From assembly GCA_015056005.1 (NCBI GenBank), contig SVHB01000028.1, positions 1 through 32,790 of the forward strand: a stretch of 32,790 nt of DNA, given 5' to 3'. Both the position numbers and the translations under genes were made by a program. The notes beneath the pieces are model-generated. The model was not told the DNA's origin. It saw only the letters and a program-made list of their open reading frames with translations, and searched no databases. Position 1 is the stretch's first letter. Each line of letters opens with the position of its first letter. This document shows positions 1 to 8,659 of the stretch, piece after piece. This DNA comes from Clostridiales bacterium. GTDB taxonomy: Bacteria; Bacillota; Clostridia; Christensenellales; UBA1750.

Positions 1-309
1 ATTCGGGGTCGTACCGGTGGCTATATTGGTTATTACATCGTTATATATCCTGCCGTAATCGGTGTAAAGCTTGAGCTTGACCTTAACATTGGGATAAAGC
101 TCTTCAAATCCTGCGATCGCTTTGTGATATATATCGACCTGAGTTATGTTGGTATCGTTCTTTGCCCAGAAGGTTATCTCGTAGTTTTTGGTGGTATCAA
201 ACTCCTCGGGCATAACGAATTCGTTCATGCCCATTGAGCCGTGACAGCCCGAAAGCGCGCACACCAAAAGCGATCCAAGAAGGATAAGGGTCAAATACTT
301 CTTCATCAT
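1..309 (-). CDS. Sugar ABC transporter substrate-binding lipoprotein (5' part, cut by window edge)
   Basis: About 103 N-terminal residues are visible. They begin MMKKYLTLILLGSLLVCALS and continue GCHGS, a lipoprotein signal peptide with lipobox cysteine. The mature start has EITFWAKNDTN, the first beta strand typical of family 1 extracellular sugar-binding proteins (UgpB/MalE-like). It would capture a carbohydrate outside the membrane and hand it to the two permeases encoded just upstream. The ATG at 309 overlaps the permease stop by 4 bases (ATGA), and a GGGGAGG site lies before it, so it is the last visible gene of the operon. The sugar cannot be deduced. The rest lies off the left edge. 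Confidence 0.85.
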   Translation of the reverse strand, partial: MMKKYLTLILLGSLLVCALSGCHGSMGMNEFVMPEEFDTTKNYEITFWAKNDTNITQVDIYHKAIAGFEELYPNVKVKLKLYTDYGRIYNDVITNIATGTTPN

Positions 310-1181
310 CCCTTTGTACCTCCCCTTGAAACACCTTCCATTATCTTTTTGTGGAAGATAAGGAAGAGTATGATAAGCGGAACGGAAATTACCACTACCG
401 CAGCCATCATAGCGGGAATGTTCTCCCTGCCAAAGCCGTTTTCCCTGATCTCCTGTATGCCGTTGGAAACCAGGAAGAACGCCTGATCGTCAGTGATGAG
501 CCTTGGCCATACATAAGAGTTCCAGCACTCTATGACTTTAAGTATGGTGACCGTAATTATGGTGGGCTTGCAGATGGGTATCATTACCTTTCTCAGATAC
601 TTGAAATCGGAGGTTCCGTCGACCTTAGCGGCATAATAAAGCTCGTCGGGTATCTGCGCAAAGTTTTCCCTTAAAAGGTAGATATAGAAAACGCTTGTGA
701 CAGAAGGCAGGATAAGACCGGCAAAGGTGTTCCTCATATCAAGGTTTGTGATGGTCACGAAATTGGTTATGATCACCAGCTCGTTTGGTATCATCATAAG
801 GGAAAGGAAGATGGTGAACGCAAGGTTCTTGCCCTTGAATTCAAGGCGCGCAAAGGCAAAGGCCGCCAGAATTACGACAATCAGCATCAGCGCCGTGGTA
901 AAAAGGGTAAATATCAAAGTATTGGTAAAATACTTTGCAAGCGGCACCGCTGTAAAAGCGTCAATATAGTTCTGGAAGGTGGGCGAAAGAGTAAAAAACT
1001 TTGGGATGTATTCCGAGCTGTAGGCGCTGTAGCTTTTTATAGAAGTGAGCAGCATCCAGTAAAACGGGAAAAGCACCATTATCGCCCAAACTGTCAAAAG
1101 GGCATAGGTGAATATATTCAGCACCTTTTTGCGCATTGCCGCGCTTTTTTCAATTTTCTGATAATCCGTCATATTTGCCAT
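306..1181 (-). CDS. Carbohydrate ABC transporter permease, MalG/UgpE type
   Basis: This is a 291-residue inner-membrane permease. It has six predicted membrane segments, the first near residues 20-45 (LLTVWAIMVLFPFYWMLL). The cytoplasmic EAA loop that docks on the ATPase is visible as YYAAKVDGTSDFKYLRKVMIP in the third quarter. Length and motif fit the MalG half of CUT1 sugar importers. A GAGG site sits 9 bases before the ATG at 1181. It follows the MalF-like gene by 11 bases and overlaps the binding-protein gene, so all are one transcript. Confidence 0.93.
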   Translation of the reverse strand: MANMTDYQKIEKSAAMRKKVLNIFTYALLTVWAIMVLFPFYWMLLTSIKSYSAYSSEYIPKFFTLSPTFQNYIDAFTAVPLAKYFTNTLIFTLFTTALMLIVVILAAFAFARLEFKGKNLAFTIFLSLMMIPNELVIITNFVTITNLDMRNTFAGLILPSVTSVFYIYLLRENFAQIPDELYYAAKVDGTSDFKYLRKVMIPICKPTIITVTILKVIECWNSYVWPRLITDDQAFFLVSNGIQEIRENGFGRENIPAMMAAVVVISVPLIILFLIFHKKIMEGVSRGGTKG

Positions 1182-1192
1182 AATACACTACC

Positions 1193-2086
1193 TCATGAAT
1201 AATGCACATGCTTTTTGCTGATGAGCAGGTTGATGCATGTGATCGTAAGCACTATCGCAAAAAGTATTATCGCCGCTGCGGAAGCATAGGAAGGATAACC
1301 GCCGCTGTTGCCGTAGAGCATATCGTACACGTATCCTACTATCGTGTTCATCTCGGCGGCGTTCAGATCCGTACCGAAAAGGGCGACCGCATCGGAATAC
1401 GCTTTAAAAGCGCCGATAAAGCCGGTGATGATAAGATAGAACACGGTGGGAGATATCATGGGAAGGGTGATCCTTGTAAATATCCTTCCCTTGGAGGTCC
1501 CGTCCACCTTGGCGGCGTTATAATAGGTCTCGTTTACAGATGCAAGCGCGCTGGTGAGGATAAGGATCTTAAAGGGCAGTACCACCCAGACCGTATAAAA
1601 GCACAGCACGAACATCTTTGCCCAGTACGGTCCTTCAATAAAGTCGACCGATTCTCCTCCGAAAAAGTTTATAAGCAGGTTTACCAGACCCTCTGAGTAA
1701 GGCGTTTTCTTGAAAAGTATCATGAAAACAAGGCCTACCGCCAGAGTATTGGTCACATACGGGAGGAAATACACGGTCTGATAAAGCTCTTTCAGAGGCT
1801 TTATCGAGTTTAATCCAACCGATATCAAAAGTGCAAGCCCCGTGGATACCGGAACTGTGATTATGACCAGAATAAAGGTGTTTTTCAGCGCCTGCAGAAA
1901 ATATGGGTCATGGAGCACATAGGAATAATTGTAGGTGCCTACTCCGAAATAGGTCTGCGAAGCGGAATTATAGCCTTCCTCGAAAGAATAGACAAAAACA
2001 TCTATCAGGGGATATACCATGAACACCCCTAAAAACAGTATCGCCGGCAGAAGATAGAGCCAGGCTTTAAGGTTATTCTTTTCCAT
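1193..2086 (-). CDS. Carbohydrate ABC transporter permease, MalF/UgpA type
   Basis: This is a 297-residue permease from the chosen start. It has an N-terminal membrane segment (AWLYLLPAILFLGVFMVYPL) and an EAA loop YYNAAKVDGTSKGRIFTRIT near residue 190. It is the MalF-type partner of the MalG-type gene downstream. The frame could open at a GTG at 2095 that overlaps the ATPase stop (GTGA). However, GAGGTGA is correctly spaced before the ATG at 2086, which I prefer. It lacks the large periplasmic insert of enteric MalF, as is usual in Gram-positives. Confidence 0.92.
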   Translation of the reverse strand: MEKNNLKAWLYLLPAILFLGVFMVYPLIDVFVYSFEEGYNSASQTYFGVGTYNYSYVLHDPYFLQALKNTFILVIITVPVSTGLALLISVGLNSIKPLKELYQTVYFLPYVTNTLAVGLVFMILFKKTPYSEGLVNLLINFFGGESVDFIEGPYWAKMFVLCFYTVWVVLPFKILILTSALASVNETYYNAAKVDGTSKGRIFTRITLPMISPTVFYLIITGFIGAFKAYSDAVALFGTDLNAAEMNTIVGYVYDMLYGNSGGYPSYASAAAIILFAIVLTITCINLLISKKHVHYS

Positions 2087-2091
2087 TTGCG

Positions 2092-3198
2092 TCACCTCAA
2101 AGCAAGCTCGCAGTGTATGCGTTTTTCCGTGGCCTTATCAAAAATATCGACCTTGAAGGGCTTTAGGTCAAACTTTACATCGCCCCCGCCCACGCTGAAC
2201 CTGTTTTCCGAGCCGATAATGGAGCGCACCGCTGCCTGAGCGTTACCATGATAGGATATAACGGAAATATCCCTGCCCATGACTTCCACTCTGTCGAGCT
2301 TGGTGGTGAGTTTTCCGTTTTCGTTCAACACAAAGCCTTCGGGGCGAACGCCAATGTAAACCTCGCAGTTCTTGACCCCGGGCGCAGAAAGCACGGCTTC
2401 ATTCCCGATATACAGCTTTTCGTTTTCCACCCTGCCCTCAAACACATTGATGGGAGGAGTTCCCAGGAATTTGGCAACAAAAAGGTTGATGGGATCGTCA
2501 TAAACATCCTGAGGCTTGCCTATCTGCTGGATAACGCCGTCCTTCATTACAACGATCATATCGGATATGCTCATCGCTTCCTCCTGATCGTGGGTAACGA
2601 AAACGGTGGTGATCTTCGTCTTTTGCTGTATGCGCCTGAGCTCTTCCCTGGTCTGCAGCCTGAGCCTTGCATCAAGGTTTGAAAGCGGCTCGTCAAGCAG
2701 CAGCACTCTGGGCATTTTGACCAGCGCTCTTGCTATTGCGACCCTCTGCTGCTGACCGCCCGAGAGCTCCGAGGGCTTTCTGTCCATGAGCTCCTCTATC
2801 TGCACGAGCTTTGCGGCTTCGTATGCCTTTTCCTGCATCTGCTGCTTGGTAAGCTTGTCCTTGCCCTTGAGGTTTTCAAGCGGGAAGGTTATGTTCTGCC
2901 TGACGGTCAGATGGGGATAAAGCGCATAGTTCTGAAAGACCAGACCCACGCCCCTGTTTTCCGCGGGCAGATCGGTAACATCGTCGTCACCAAAGAATAT
3001 CCTGCCGCTCGTGGGCTTTTGAAGACCGCTCAAAAGGTTTAGCGTGGTGCTTTTGCCGCAGCCCGAAGGCCCCAGAAGACCGATCAGCTGCCCGTCGGGG
3101 ATCTCAAATGTGAAATCGTTGACGGCTATAACATCCTGTTTGTTGGTCTTGCTCCTTGAAGGAAACTTTTTCGTCAGATTCTGCAATACAACTTTCAT
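2092..3198 (-). CDS. Sugar ABC transporter ATP-binding protein (UgpC/MsmX-like)
   Basis: This 368-residue ATPase powers the importer encoded downstream. Walker A is GPSGCGKST at residues 43-51, the Q-loop is VFQNYALYP near 90, the signature LSGGQQQR is at 145-152, Walker B is VLLLDEP at 165-171 and the switch histidine is in TVFVTHDQEEA. The C-terminal ~130 residues form the OB-fold (TOBE-like) domain usual in MalK/UgpC. It is the first gene of the operon, whereas in most CUT1 operons the binding protein leads and the ATPase is often encoded elsewhere. A promoter at 3273-3300 and a terminator of the preceding gene at 3321-3351 show that the operon starts here. Confidence 0.95.
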   Translation of the reverse strand: MKVVLQNLTKKFPSRSKTNKQDVIAVNDFTFEIPDGQLIGLLGPSGCGKSTTLNLLSGLQKPTSGRIFFGDDDVTDLPAENRGVGLVFQNYALYPHLTVRQNITFPLENLKGKDKLTKQQMQEKAYEAAKLVQIEELMDRKPSELSGGQQQRVAIARALVKMPRVLLLDEPLSNLDARLRLQTREELRRIQQKTKITTVFVTHDQEEAMSISDMIVVMKDGVIQQIGKPQDVYDDPINLFVAKFLGTPPINVFEGRVENEKLYIGNEAVLSAPGVKNCEVYIGVRPEGFVLNENGKLTTKLDRVEVMGRDISVISYHGNAQAAVRSIIGSENRFSVGGGDVKFDLKPFKVDIFDKATEKRIHCELALR

Positions 3199-3272
3199 GA
3201 TATCATTACCCCTGTATCATAAAAACTTTAAGCGGTTTTTACTTTTGAGCCGCAATATATCCATACGTTATA

Positions 3273-3300
3273 ATTTTAGCATAATAAAAACTCAAGTCAA
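3273..3300 (-). promoter_or_regulatory. Promoter of the sugar ABC operon
   Basis: On the minus strand, TTGACT (3300-3295), a 16-base spacer and TAAAAT (3278-3273) read as a sigma-A promoter. A TGC just before the -10 makes it an extended -10. It would give a leader of about 68 bases before the ATPase start. Confidence 0.6.
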
Positions 3301-3320
3301 CAAAAACGCCCAAAATGCGC

Positions 3321-3351
3321 AAAAAAACTCCCGCACCTGCAGGCGCGGGAG
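3321..3351 (-). terminator. Rho-independent terminator of the propeller gene
   Basis: A 7-bp stem CTCCCGC/GCGGGAG (3328-3334 with 3345-3351) with a 10-base loop is followed on the minus strand by seven T (3327-3321). It starts only 8 bases after the stop of the gene at 3359. Confidence 0.85.
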
Positions 3352-3358
3352 AAAATCA

Positions 3359-4528
3359 TCAGTATTCGATCTCGTTTGAAAGGTCTATCTCGCATATACA
3401 TCTTGAGCCTATATGGTTGCTGTCAAAGGATATCTTGCTGCCCGACCTGTCCCACCTTGCATGCAGATCGCAGCGGATATCGACGATGGAAGGAGCATAG
3501 GAATAAGCCCTTAAAAGCAGCCTGAGCTCGTTCGTTTTTGTATCCAGAAGCCAAAGCTTTCTGCAGGAATCCTCATCGGGGTAACCGTCGCCCGAGATAT
3601 ACCTGCGGTTGGGCGAATAAAGGCAATGTATGTCCTTGTGCAGCTCGGGTCGATCGTAAAACTCAACGCGCTTGGCGGTGAAATCGTCCAGAAGCACCAA
3701 ATCCATGCCGTCCTTCTTCGGATGAGAGGTGACGATGAGGATCTGATCGTCGTTCTTCCAATGATAATGGGAATTCAGGCAATAATCGGTGATAAGCGTT
3801 GTATTGCCCTCAAGGTCGGAGGTCAAAAGCTGCGTCTTCCACATCTTGAACTCCTCGTCCATGAAATTCCTCAAAAGGAAGAGAAACCTTGTGCCCGAAG
3901 GGTTGAAGGTGATGTGGTTAATGACGAGCTTTCTTGATGTAAATGGCTCCTCGGGGAACTGCTTTATAAGCTTATCGTAGCTTATTATCTGCTTATAGTT
4001 ACCCGTTTCCATATCCATCAGGAAAACGCCGTCATCCGCGGGGGCATTTACGTTATAGTACGGATCGGGTTTGTCGGAATATCCGTAGCCGGGCCTGAAA
4101 TCGTATATCCTGCTCATATTTACGCAGACTGCGCGCTTGCCGTCCATAGAAATATTGGCGGCTGCAAGGGGCAGAGTTCTGGTCTCACCCGTTTTAATGT
4201 TCTTTATCTGAGTACCGAAACCATCGCCCACGCGCACATTGTACACGATATGGTCGTCGTCCTTATACCACTGGAGCAGCGAGCCCTGCTGGAAATTCCA
4301 CGCGGTGGTCTCGGAGAGCTTATAAAATACGCCTGTGTCGACATCGATATAGCCAAGCTCGCATACATCATCTATCGTGGGCAGGCGGTCAATAAACCCT
4401 ACCCTGTGCGCAAGGTGCTTTTTGCCCGTGGAGTCATAGGGCTGAAGATCGTAATAACCGTAAAAGCAATGCTCTTTCGGATCGGAAATGATTTTCATAT
4501 TGACCGAAGAATCCCTTATACCTTCCAT
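3359..4528 (-). CDS. Cytosolic beta-propeller protein of TolB/oligogalacturonate-lyase-like type
   Basis: This 389-residue protein has no signal peptide or membrane segment. Repeated aromatic beta-strand units look like propeller blades: ISDPKEHCFYGYYDLQPYDS at the N-terminus, SRKLVINHITFNPSGTRFLF near 205 and SYAPSIVDIRCDLHARWDRS near 345. The pattern H-x-x-F-x-P-S-G and the late DLHARWDRSGSKISFDS strand resemble TolB-like/WD40-like propellers found beside polysaccharide-use genes, including oligogalacturonide lyases. I cannot assign catalytic residues. It is a single-gene unit between its own promoter and terminator, divergent from the MBL hydrolase. A sugar-related role is inference from neighbours. 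Confidence 0.8.
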   Translation of the reverse strand: MEGIRDSSVNMKIISDPKEHCFYGYYDLQPYDSTGKKHLAHRVGFIDRLPTIDDVCELGYIDVDTGVFYKLSETTAWNFQQGSLLQWYKDDDHIVYNVRVGDGFGTQIKNIKTGETRTLPLAAANISMDGKRAVCVNMSRIYDFRPGYGYSDKPDPYYNVNAPADDGVFLMDMETGNYKQIISYDKLIKQFPEEPFTSRKLVINHITFNPSGTRFLFLLRNFMDEEFKMWKTQLLTSDLEGNTTLITDYCLNSHYHWKNDDQILIVTSHPKKDGMDLVLLDDFTAKRVEFYDRPELHKDIHCLYSPNRRYISGDGYPDEDSCRKLWLLDTKTNELRLLLRAYSYAPSIVDIRCDLHARWDRSGSKISFDSNHIGSRCICEIDLSNEIEY

Positions 4529-4569
4529 AGCAATTCCTCTTTTCTTATAAACTTACTATATTTCACAAA

Positions 4570-4598
4570 ATTATAGCACAACGCGCTTAATTTTACAA
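4570..4598 (-). promoter_or_regulatory. Promoter of the beta-propeller gene
   Basis: Minus strand TTGTAA (4598-4593), 17-base spacer, TATAAT (4575-4570). It lies back to back with the divergent promoter of the MBL gene at 4608-4636. The two -35 boxes are only 9 bases apart, so one bound protein could control both. Confidence 0.7.
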
Positions 4599-4607
4599 TT
4601 GATACAG

Positions 4608-4636
4608 TTGACAAAAGCCCAAGTGTTTAATATCAT
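4608..4636 (+). promoter_or_regulatory. Promoter of the MBL-fold hydrolase gene
   Basis: TTGACA (4608-4613), 17-base spacer, TATCAT (4631-4636). Transcription would begin near 4643. This rules out the longer reading frame opening at 4599 and fixes the start at 4668. Confidence 0.75.
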
Positions 4637-4667
4637 AGCCTTGACCCGAAAGGACGGCGAAGTAAAT

Positions 4668-5543
4668 ATGGATCAATTAATCAAGAGAGAGAATATCGAT
4701 TTCAACACCTTTGACCTTGATCTTGGGGGCGGCAGCCTTCTTCAGGTGGCAAACCGAACTCCCATACAGATGATGAGCTACATAATCGACTGCCCAAACG
4801 GCGGTGTTATAGTAATAGACGGCGGCAACGCCCTTAAAGACGAAGCCGAGCATCTCTATTCTTTGCTTGAAAAACGCGGCAAGCATGTCGATTACTGGTT
4901 CTTTACCCATGCTCACGGCGATCATTACGGCGCTTTGGTCTATCTCATCGAAAACGATATGCTTGATATAAAGATCGACAATCTCGTATACGATTTTCCT
5001 TCACAGGAATGGCTTGAAACGGTCGACAGCGACTGCGCGCCCCGCTTTTTTGCGGCAATGGAAAAGGCAAGTATCAATACCGTGACCCCAAAAGCCGGCG
5101 ATGTTTTTGAATGCGGCGGGATATCCGTTGAGATCATCTCCGGGCTTCTTGATTACAAAGACTTTCCCAACATCAACCCCACAAGCATTATATTCAAAGT
5201 GCATTTCCCCAAGCGGGATGTGCTCTTCCTCGGAGATTTTGACAAAAACGGCGAGGACAGCTTCAAAAAAACATATGATGTAAATAAGCTCAGATGCGAT
5301 ATCGTTCAGATGCCGCATCACGGGCAAAACGGCATTACCAGAAGCTTTTATGAGCTTATAATGCCCAAATACTGCCTCTACACCGCCCCCGACTGGCTCT
5401 GGGAAAACAACCTTTACGGCATAAACGACCCCGAAACCAAAGGCAAAGGCCCCTTTACCACCCTTGAAACAAGGAGATGGATGGAAGAGCTCGGCGCAAA
5501 GGAAAGCTTCCATCTGGGTCAGGGCGACTGGCTGTTCACCTAA
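4668..5543 (+). CDS. Metallo-beta-lactamase-fold hydrolase (ComEC-like MBL domain)
   Basis: The protein has 291 residues from the ATG at 4668. The zinc motif HxHxDH is THAHGDHYG (H81, H83, D85, H86 from this start). A later metal ligand is in LFLGDFDKNGED, followed by QMPHHGQNG, the HHG motif typical of the stand-alone ComEC/Rec2-like MBL branch. No signal peptide is visible, so it is probably cytosolic. Substrate unknown: MBL proteins of this branch include phosphodiesterases and lactonases. The gene is monocistronic, with a strong promoter and a shared terminator with the convergent DMT gene. Confidence 0.88.
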   Translation: MDQLIKRENIDFNTFDLDLGGGSLLQVANRTPIQMMSYIIDCPNGGVIVIDGGNALKDEAEHLYSLLEKRGKHVDYWFFTHAHGDHYGALVYLIENDMLDIKIDNLVYDFPSQEWLETVDSDCAPRFFAAMEKASINTVTPKAGDVFECGGISVEIISGLLDYKDFPNINPTSIIFKVHFPKRDVLFLGDFDKNGEDSFKKTYDVNKLRCDIVQMPHHGQNGITRSFYELIMPKYCLYTAPDWLWENNLYGINDPETKGKGPFTTLETRRWMEELGAKESFHLGQGDWLFT

Positions 5544-5549
5544 AACAAA

Positions 5550-5580
5550 AGACGGATGATACCATCCGTCTTTATTTTTA
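5550..5580. terminator. Bidirectional terminator between MBL and DMT genes
   Basis: A 9-bp stem AGACGGATG/CATCCGTCT (5550-5558 with 5563-5571) with a 4-base loop is followed by TTATTTTTA on the plus strand and TTTTGTTTT on the minus strand. It sits between two convergent genes, only 7 bases from both stops. Confidence 0.85.
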
Positions 5581-6414
5581 TATGTTCAAAAGCACAAGCG
5601 ATACCAGGATAATCCCAAGCGCAGCCCATCGGCGATTTTTGAGCTTTTCTTTGAAAAACAGCACTCCTGCAAGGGTAATCACAAGCAGCGTTGCAACGCT
5701 GTAGGTCGGGTATACGATAACAGCGCTGATGCTCTCAAGAGCCTTTAACAAAAATTTTGCCGAGAAAAAATTCGGTATGCCGATAAGGAACCCGAAAAGA
5801 ACTTCCTTTAAGCCGATTTTTTCCTTCTTAACAACAGCTATCGCCGTGCAGAGCAGGAAAGCTGAAAAGAAGGTGTACAAAAGGAATTGGTCCGAAAGCT
5901 CGGGAGCGCCGATCTCGTTGAACACCTTGCTCATGGCATCGCCGCTGCCGCCCGCCAGCAAAAGCAATATCAAGCCGAAGCCGAATTTGGAGTTCTTATC
6001 ATCCTTTTCGTAATTTATAAGCACGATAGCGCCAACTGCGAGCAAAAAGCCGACAGTCTGAATCATGCTGGGCATCTCCGCAAACAGCAGCACGGACATT
6101 ACCATGGGCACCAGAAGTCCCAGCTTCATGAACACACCGGAAAGCACAACCCCGTTTTTCCTGACGTTTACCTGAAGCAGCACAAACCCCAGCAGATACA
6201 AAACGCCGTTTATCGATCCCATGAAGAGAGTACGCCCAAGACCTTCTAAAGCGGGGAATGCATTTGAAACGCCGGTATAGGCCAAGGACAGAAAAAGGCA
6301 GCAAAGATAGTTCATGGAAAGCATACCCATGCCTTCCTTCACCCTGCCCGTGGACAGGCGCATAACTATCGATACCATGGCGCTGGAAAATATCGCAAGC
6401 AGAAGATATATCAT
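5578..6414 (-). CDS. DMT superfamily (EamA-like) transporter
   Basis: This 278-residue integral membrane protein has about ten hydrophobic segments, arranged as two repeats of five. The first is IYLLLAIFSSAMVSIVMRLS and the last is AALGIILVSLVLL. Ends and length fit the EamA drug/metabolite transporter family, whose members export amino acids or small metabolites. It starts 8 bases after the TauE-type gene, with AGGAG before the ATG, so the two form one operon. Substrate unknown. Confidence 0.85.
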   Translation of the reverse strand: MIYLLLAIFSSAMVSIVMRLSTGRVKEGMGMLSMNYLCCLFLSLAYTGVSNAFPALEGLGRTLFMGSINGVLYLLGFVLLQVNVRKNGVVLSGVFMKLGLLVPMVMSVLLFAEMPSMIQTVGFLLAVGAIVLINYEKDDKNSKFGFGLILLLLAGGSGDAMSKVFNEIGAPELSDQFLLYTFFSAFLLCTAIAVVKKEKIGLKEVLFGFLIGIPNFFSAKFLLKALESISAVIVYPTYSVATLLVITLAGVLFFKEKLKNRRWAALGIILVSLVLLNI

Positions 6415-6422
6415 AAAAGCTC

Positions 6423-7184
6423 CTAAATGATCCCCAGTATTTTTAAGAACAGCAGTATCAGCACGATGAATATTACGGGTCTTGTGATCTTACTGCCCTT
6501 GCTCATTGCAAGCCCGGCGCCCAGATATCCGCCCGCCATGTTGCAAACTGCTGCGGCAATTCCCAGAGGGAAGAGAACCTGACCGTTCATCAGGAAAATC
6601 GACAGGCTGGTAAGGTTGGTGGTAAGGTTTATCACCTTTGCCTGCGCGTTTGCGCTCTTCATGGAAAGCTTTGCAAAAACTGTGAAGGCTATGATCAGAA
6701 AAGTGCCGGTCCCCGGCCCGTAAAAGCCGTCGTAAAAGCCCACCGCAAGGCTGCTTATAACCGCTATGAGCAGCGTCTTTTTGTTTATAATGATCTCGCT
6801 TTCTTCGTTATCTCGAAAAAGCTTTTTATTTAGCACCACAAAAGCGACGACGGGCAAAACCACAAAGAGCACTTTTTCCATAACGCTCTCATCCATCGCC
6901 ATGGAAGCGTTTGCGCCTATGGAGCTGCCGATTATCGCAAAAGCGATCGTGGGTATCGCAAGCTTCCAGTTCACAAGACCGTTCTTGATAAATCTCAAAG
7001 TTGCAAGTGTTGTCCCGCAGGCGCTGGAAAGCTTGTTGGTGGCTATAGCCTGATGCACGGGAAGCCCGGCAAGAAGATAGGCAGGCAGCGAGATAAGCCC
7101 GCCGCCCCCGCCGATGGCGTCAACGAACCCCGCGATGAACAAAAGCGGACATACGATTATAAACATGAGCGGTGTGAGCGTCAT
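6423..7184 (-). CDS. TauE/SafE (TSUP) family sulfite/sulfonate-type exporter
   Basis: The protein has 253 residues, about eight membrane segments, and the family's glycine-rich start FVDAIGGGGGLISLPAYL with a second related half near GFYDGFYGPGTGTFLI. These repeats are diagnostic of the TSUP family (sulfite, sulfoacetate or other organosulfur anions). GGAGGG sits 6 bases before the ATG at 7184, so the slightly longer frame from 7202 is not used. First gene of a two-gene operon with the DMT transporter. The substrate is not fixed by sequence alone. Confidence 0.88.
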   Translation of the reverse strand: MTLTPLMFIIVCPLLFIAGFVDAIGGGGGLISLPAYLLAGLPVHQAIATNKLSSACGTTLATLRFIKNGLVNWKLAIPTIAFAIIGSSIGANASMAMDESVMEKVLFVVLPVVAFVVLNKKLFRDNEESEIIINKKTLLIAVISSLAVGFYDGFYGPGTGTFLIIAFTVFAKLSMKSANAQAKVINLTTNLTSLSIFLMNGQVLFPLGIAAAVCNMAGGYLGAGLAMSKGSKITRPVIFIVLILLFLKILGII

Positions 7185-7235
7185 AAAAACCCTCCAAAAC
7201 AAACTGCTTATATGATAACACTTTTGAAGAGAAAG

Positions 7236-7271
7236 AAAAAGACCGATTTTTGCTTAAAGCAAATATCGGTC
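7236..7271 (-). terminator. Terminator of the sialidase-like gene
   Basis: Long hairpin with outer arms GACCGAT/ATCGGTC (7241-7247 with 7265-7271) and an inner TTGCTT/AAGCAA stem. On the minus strand it is followed by five T and a pyrimidine-rich run. Confidence 0.85.
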
Positions 7272-7277
7272 CCGTAT

Positions 7278-8657
7278 TCACAGCAGATCCCTGAATTTTT
7301 CTATCCTGTGGAAGGTTGAATAGTTCGCGTCATGGTAATTATGAGCATTATTGAGCGCAGTCCTGCAAAGGTAAACCAGATCGTCGCCCTCTATCTCAAA
7401 ATCAACATACTGGAAGCCGACCTCATTCGGATTTTCGTGCCTGAAATCGTGCAGATCGCATACCACTTCCCATTTTTCAAGATCCTTTGATGAAAGCAGG
7501 CTGAGCAGATTCCTCGTCCTCGTATTTTCCCTGTCATAAGCCATCGTGCCCACAGAGAAATACCTCTTTGAAATTTCATCGTATTTTATCATGAATTTTG
7601 AGTAGTTCGCGGGAAATTCCATCAAACGTTGATAGGAAAGCGGCGCGTCATAGTCACTCGTATTTACTTCATATACAATAGCATTGTGGAACTTACCAAA
7701 ACGCATGATGTTTACAAGCTTACCCTTTGTATCTATAACCAGCGTACCCTCGATTGTCATCGTTGCATCGGGCAGGTCTGAAAGCTCGGGAGCAAATCTG
7801 TCAAACTTCAGCGGATATGAAAAGCTCCAGTTTTCCGGCACCAGAAGGTCGTCGTTTTCGTCGCAGGACATTACCATAGCCGCATGACCGTATTCCTTGT
7901 TCGCCCATGCGCCGAATTCGAGCGTGTTATAAATCCTGCCGCCGAAATACATTATGTTCTGGGGATTTTTATGAACACCGCTGCTGCCGTTCTTCCCGTT
8001 CATGCCCTTTAGCAGCACAACGGGCGCAGTGAAAGTCTTTCCGCCGTCCGATGATTTGCCTATAAGCAGATCGCCGTATTCGGTCGAGCAGGAAAGCATA
8101 TAGATTTCGCCCTTGTGGATAAAAAGCTTACCCCAGAAGCAGGGAGTCAGCTCGCTCACATAATGCCAGGACTTGCCCTCATCGTCAGAGCGGAATATCA
8201 GCGAAAGGTTCTGCGGATATCCGCCCGCAAAAAGGTCCATGGACGCAAGCATGAATCCGTCGGGATGGCGCACATAAGAAGGAGAGCAAAGGTATTTGCC
8301 GGAAAAGCTGTAGCATTCGTCGTCGGGATGCAGATAGTTTACGACCGTTCCGATCGCCTCGCCCGTTCTGAACAGGCGCACACGGCTCTTCTTGTTTGAA
8401 GCTTCAACATAGAACTCAAAATCCGTGTGATCGGCAATATCAGATATATCAAATTCGCAGCCGCAGGTCTCGCCTACCTGTACAAATTCTCCCTCTCCCC
8501 TTTTTCTAAGGAATATCCTGCAGTTTTCCCCATCATCGTTGAGCCACTCAAAATGCACACTCTCCTTGCCGGGCGCGATGCGGCACACATAAATATCGCC
8601 CACATCAAAAAGCAGCGGCCTGTACGGTCGGTGGCTCCAAAGATTATACCCCTTCAT
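7278..8657 (-). CDS. Sialidase-like (BNR/Asp-box) six-bladed propeller protein
   Basis: This 459-residue protein has an N-terminal ~100 residues resembling a fibronectin-type beta sandwich (HFEWLND...FEFYVEAS). A propeller with Asp boxes SDDEGKSWHY (157-166) and SSDGGKTF (202-209) follows. No signal peptide is visible, so it would act in the cytosol, unlike secreted sialidases. The canonical arginine triad of sialidases cannot be assigned by eye, so it may be a related exo-glycosidase, a lyase or non-catalytic. It starts 2 bases after the stop of the DapA-family aldolase, with GGAGGAG inside that gene's end, so the two are co-transcribed and probably act on the same sugar. Confidence 0.8.
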   Translation of the reverse strand: MKGYNLWSHRPYRPLLFDVGDIYVCRIAPGKESVHFEWLNDDGENCRIFLRKRGEGEFVQVGETCGCEFDISDIADHTDFEFYVEASNKKSRVRLFRTGEAIGTVVNYLHPDDECYSFSGKYLCSPSYVRHPDGFMLASMDLFAGGYPQNLSLIFRSDDEGKSWHYVSELTPCFWGKLFIHKGEIYMLSCSTEYGDLLIGKSSDGGKTFTAPVVLLKGMNGKNGSSGVHKNPQNIMYFGGRIYNTLEFGAWANKEYGHAAMVMSCDENDDLLVPENWSFSYPLKFDRFAPELSDLPDATMTIEGTLVIDTKGKLVNIMRFGKFHNAIVYEVNTSDYDAPLSYQRLMEFPANYSKFMIKYDEISKRYFSVGTMAYDRENTRTRNLLSLLSSKDLEKWEVVCDLHDFRHENPNEVGFQYVDFEIEGDDLVYLCRTALNNAHNYHDANYSTFHRIEKFRDLL

Positions 8658-8659
8658 CT

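Noticed and set aside
4599..4667. Extended start of the MBL hydrolase
   Set aside because: It would begin upstream of the TTGACA-17-TATCAT promoter, so it could not be in that transcript. The ATG at 4668 fits.
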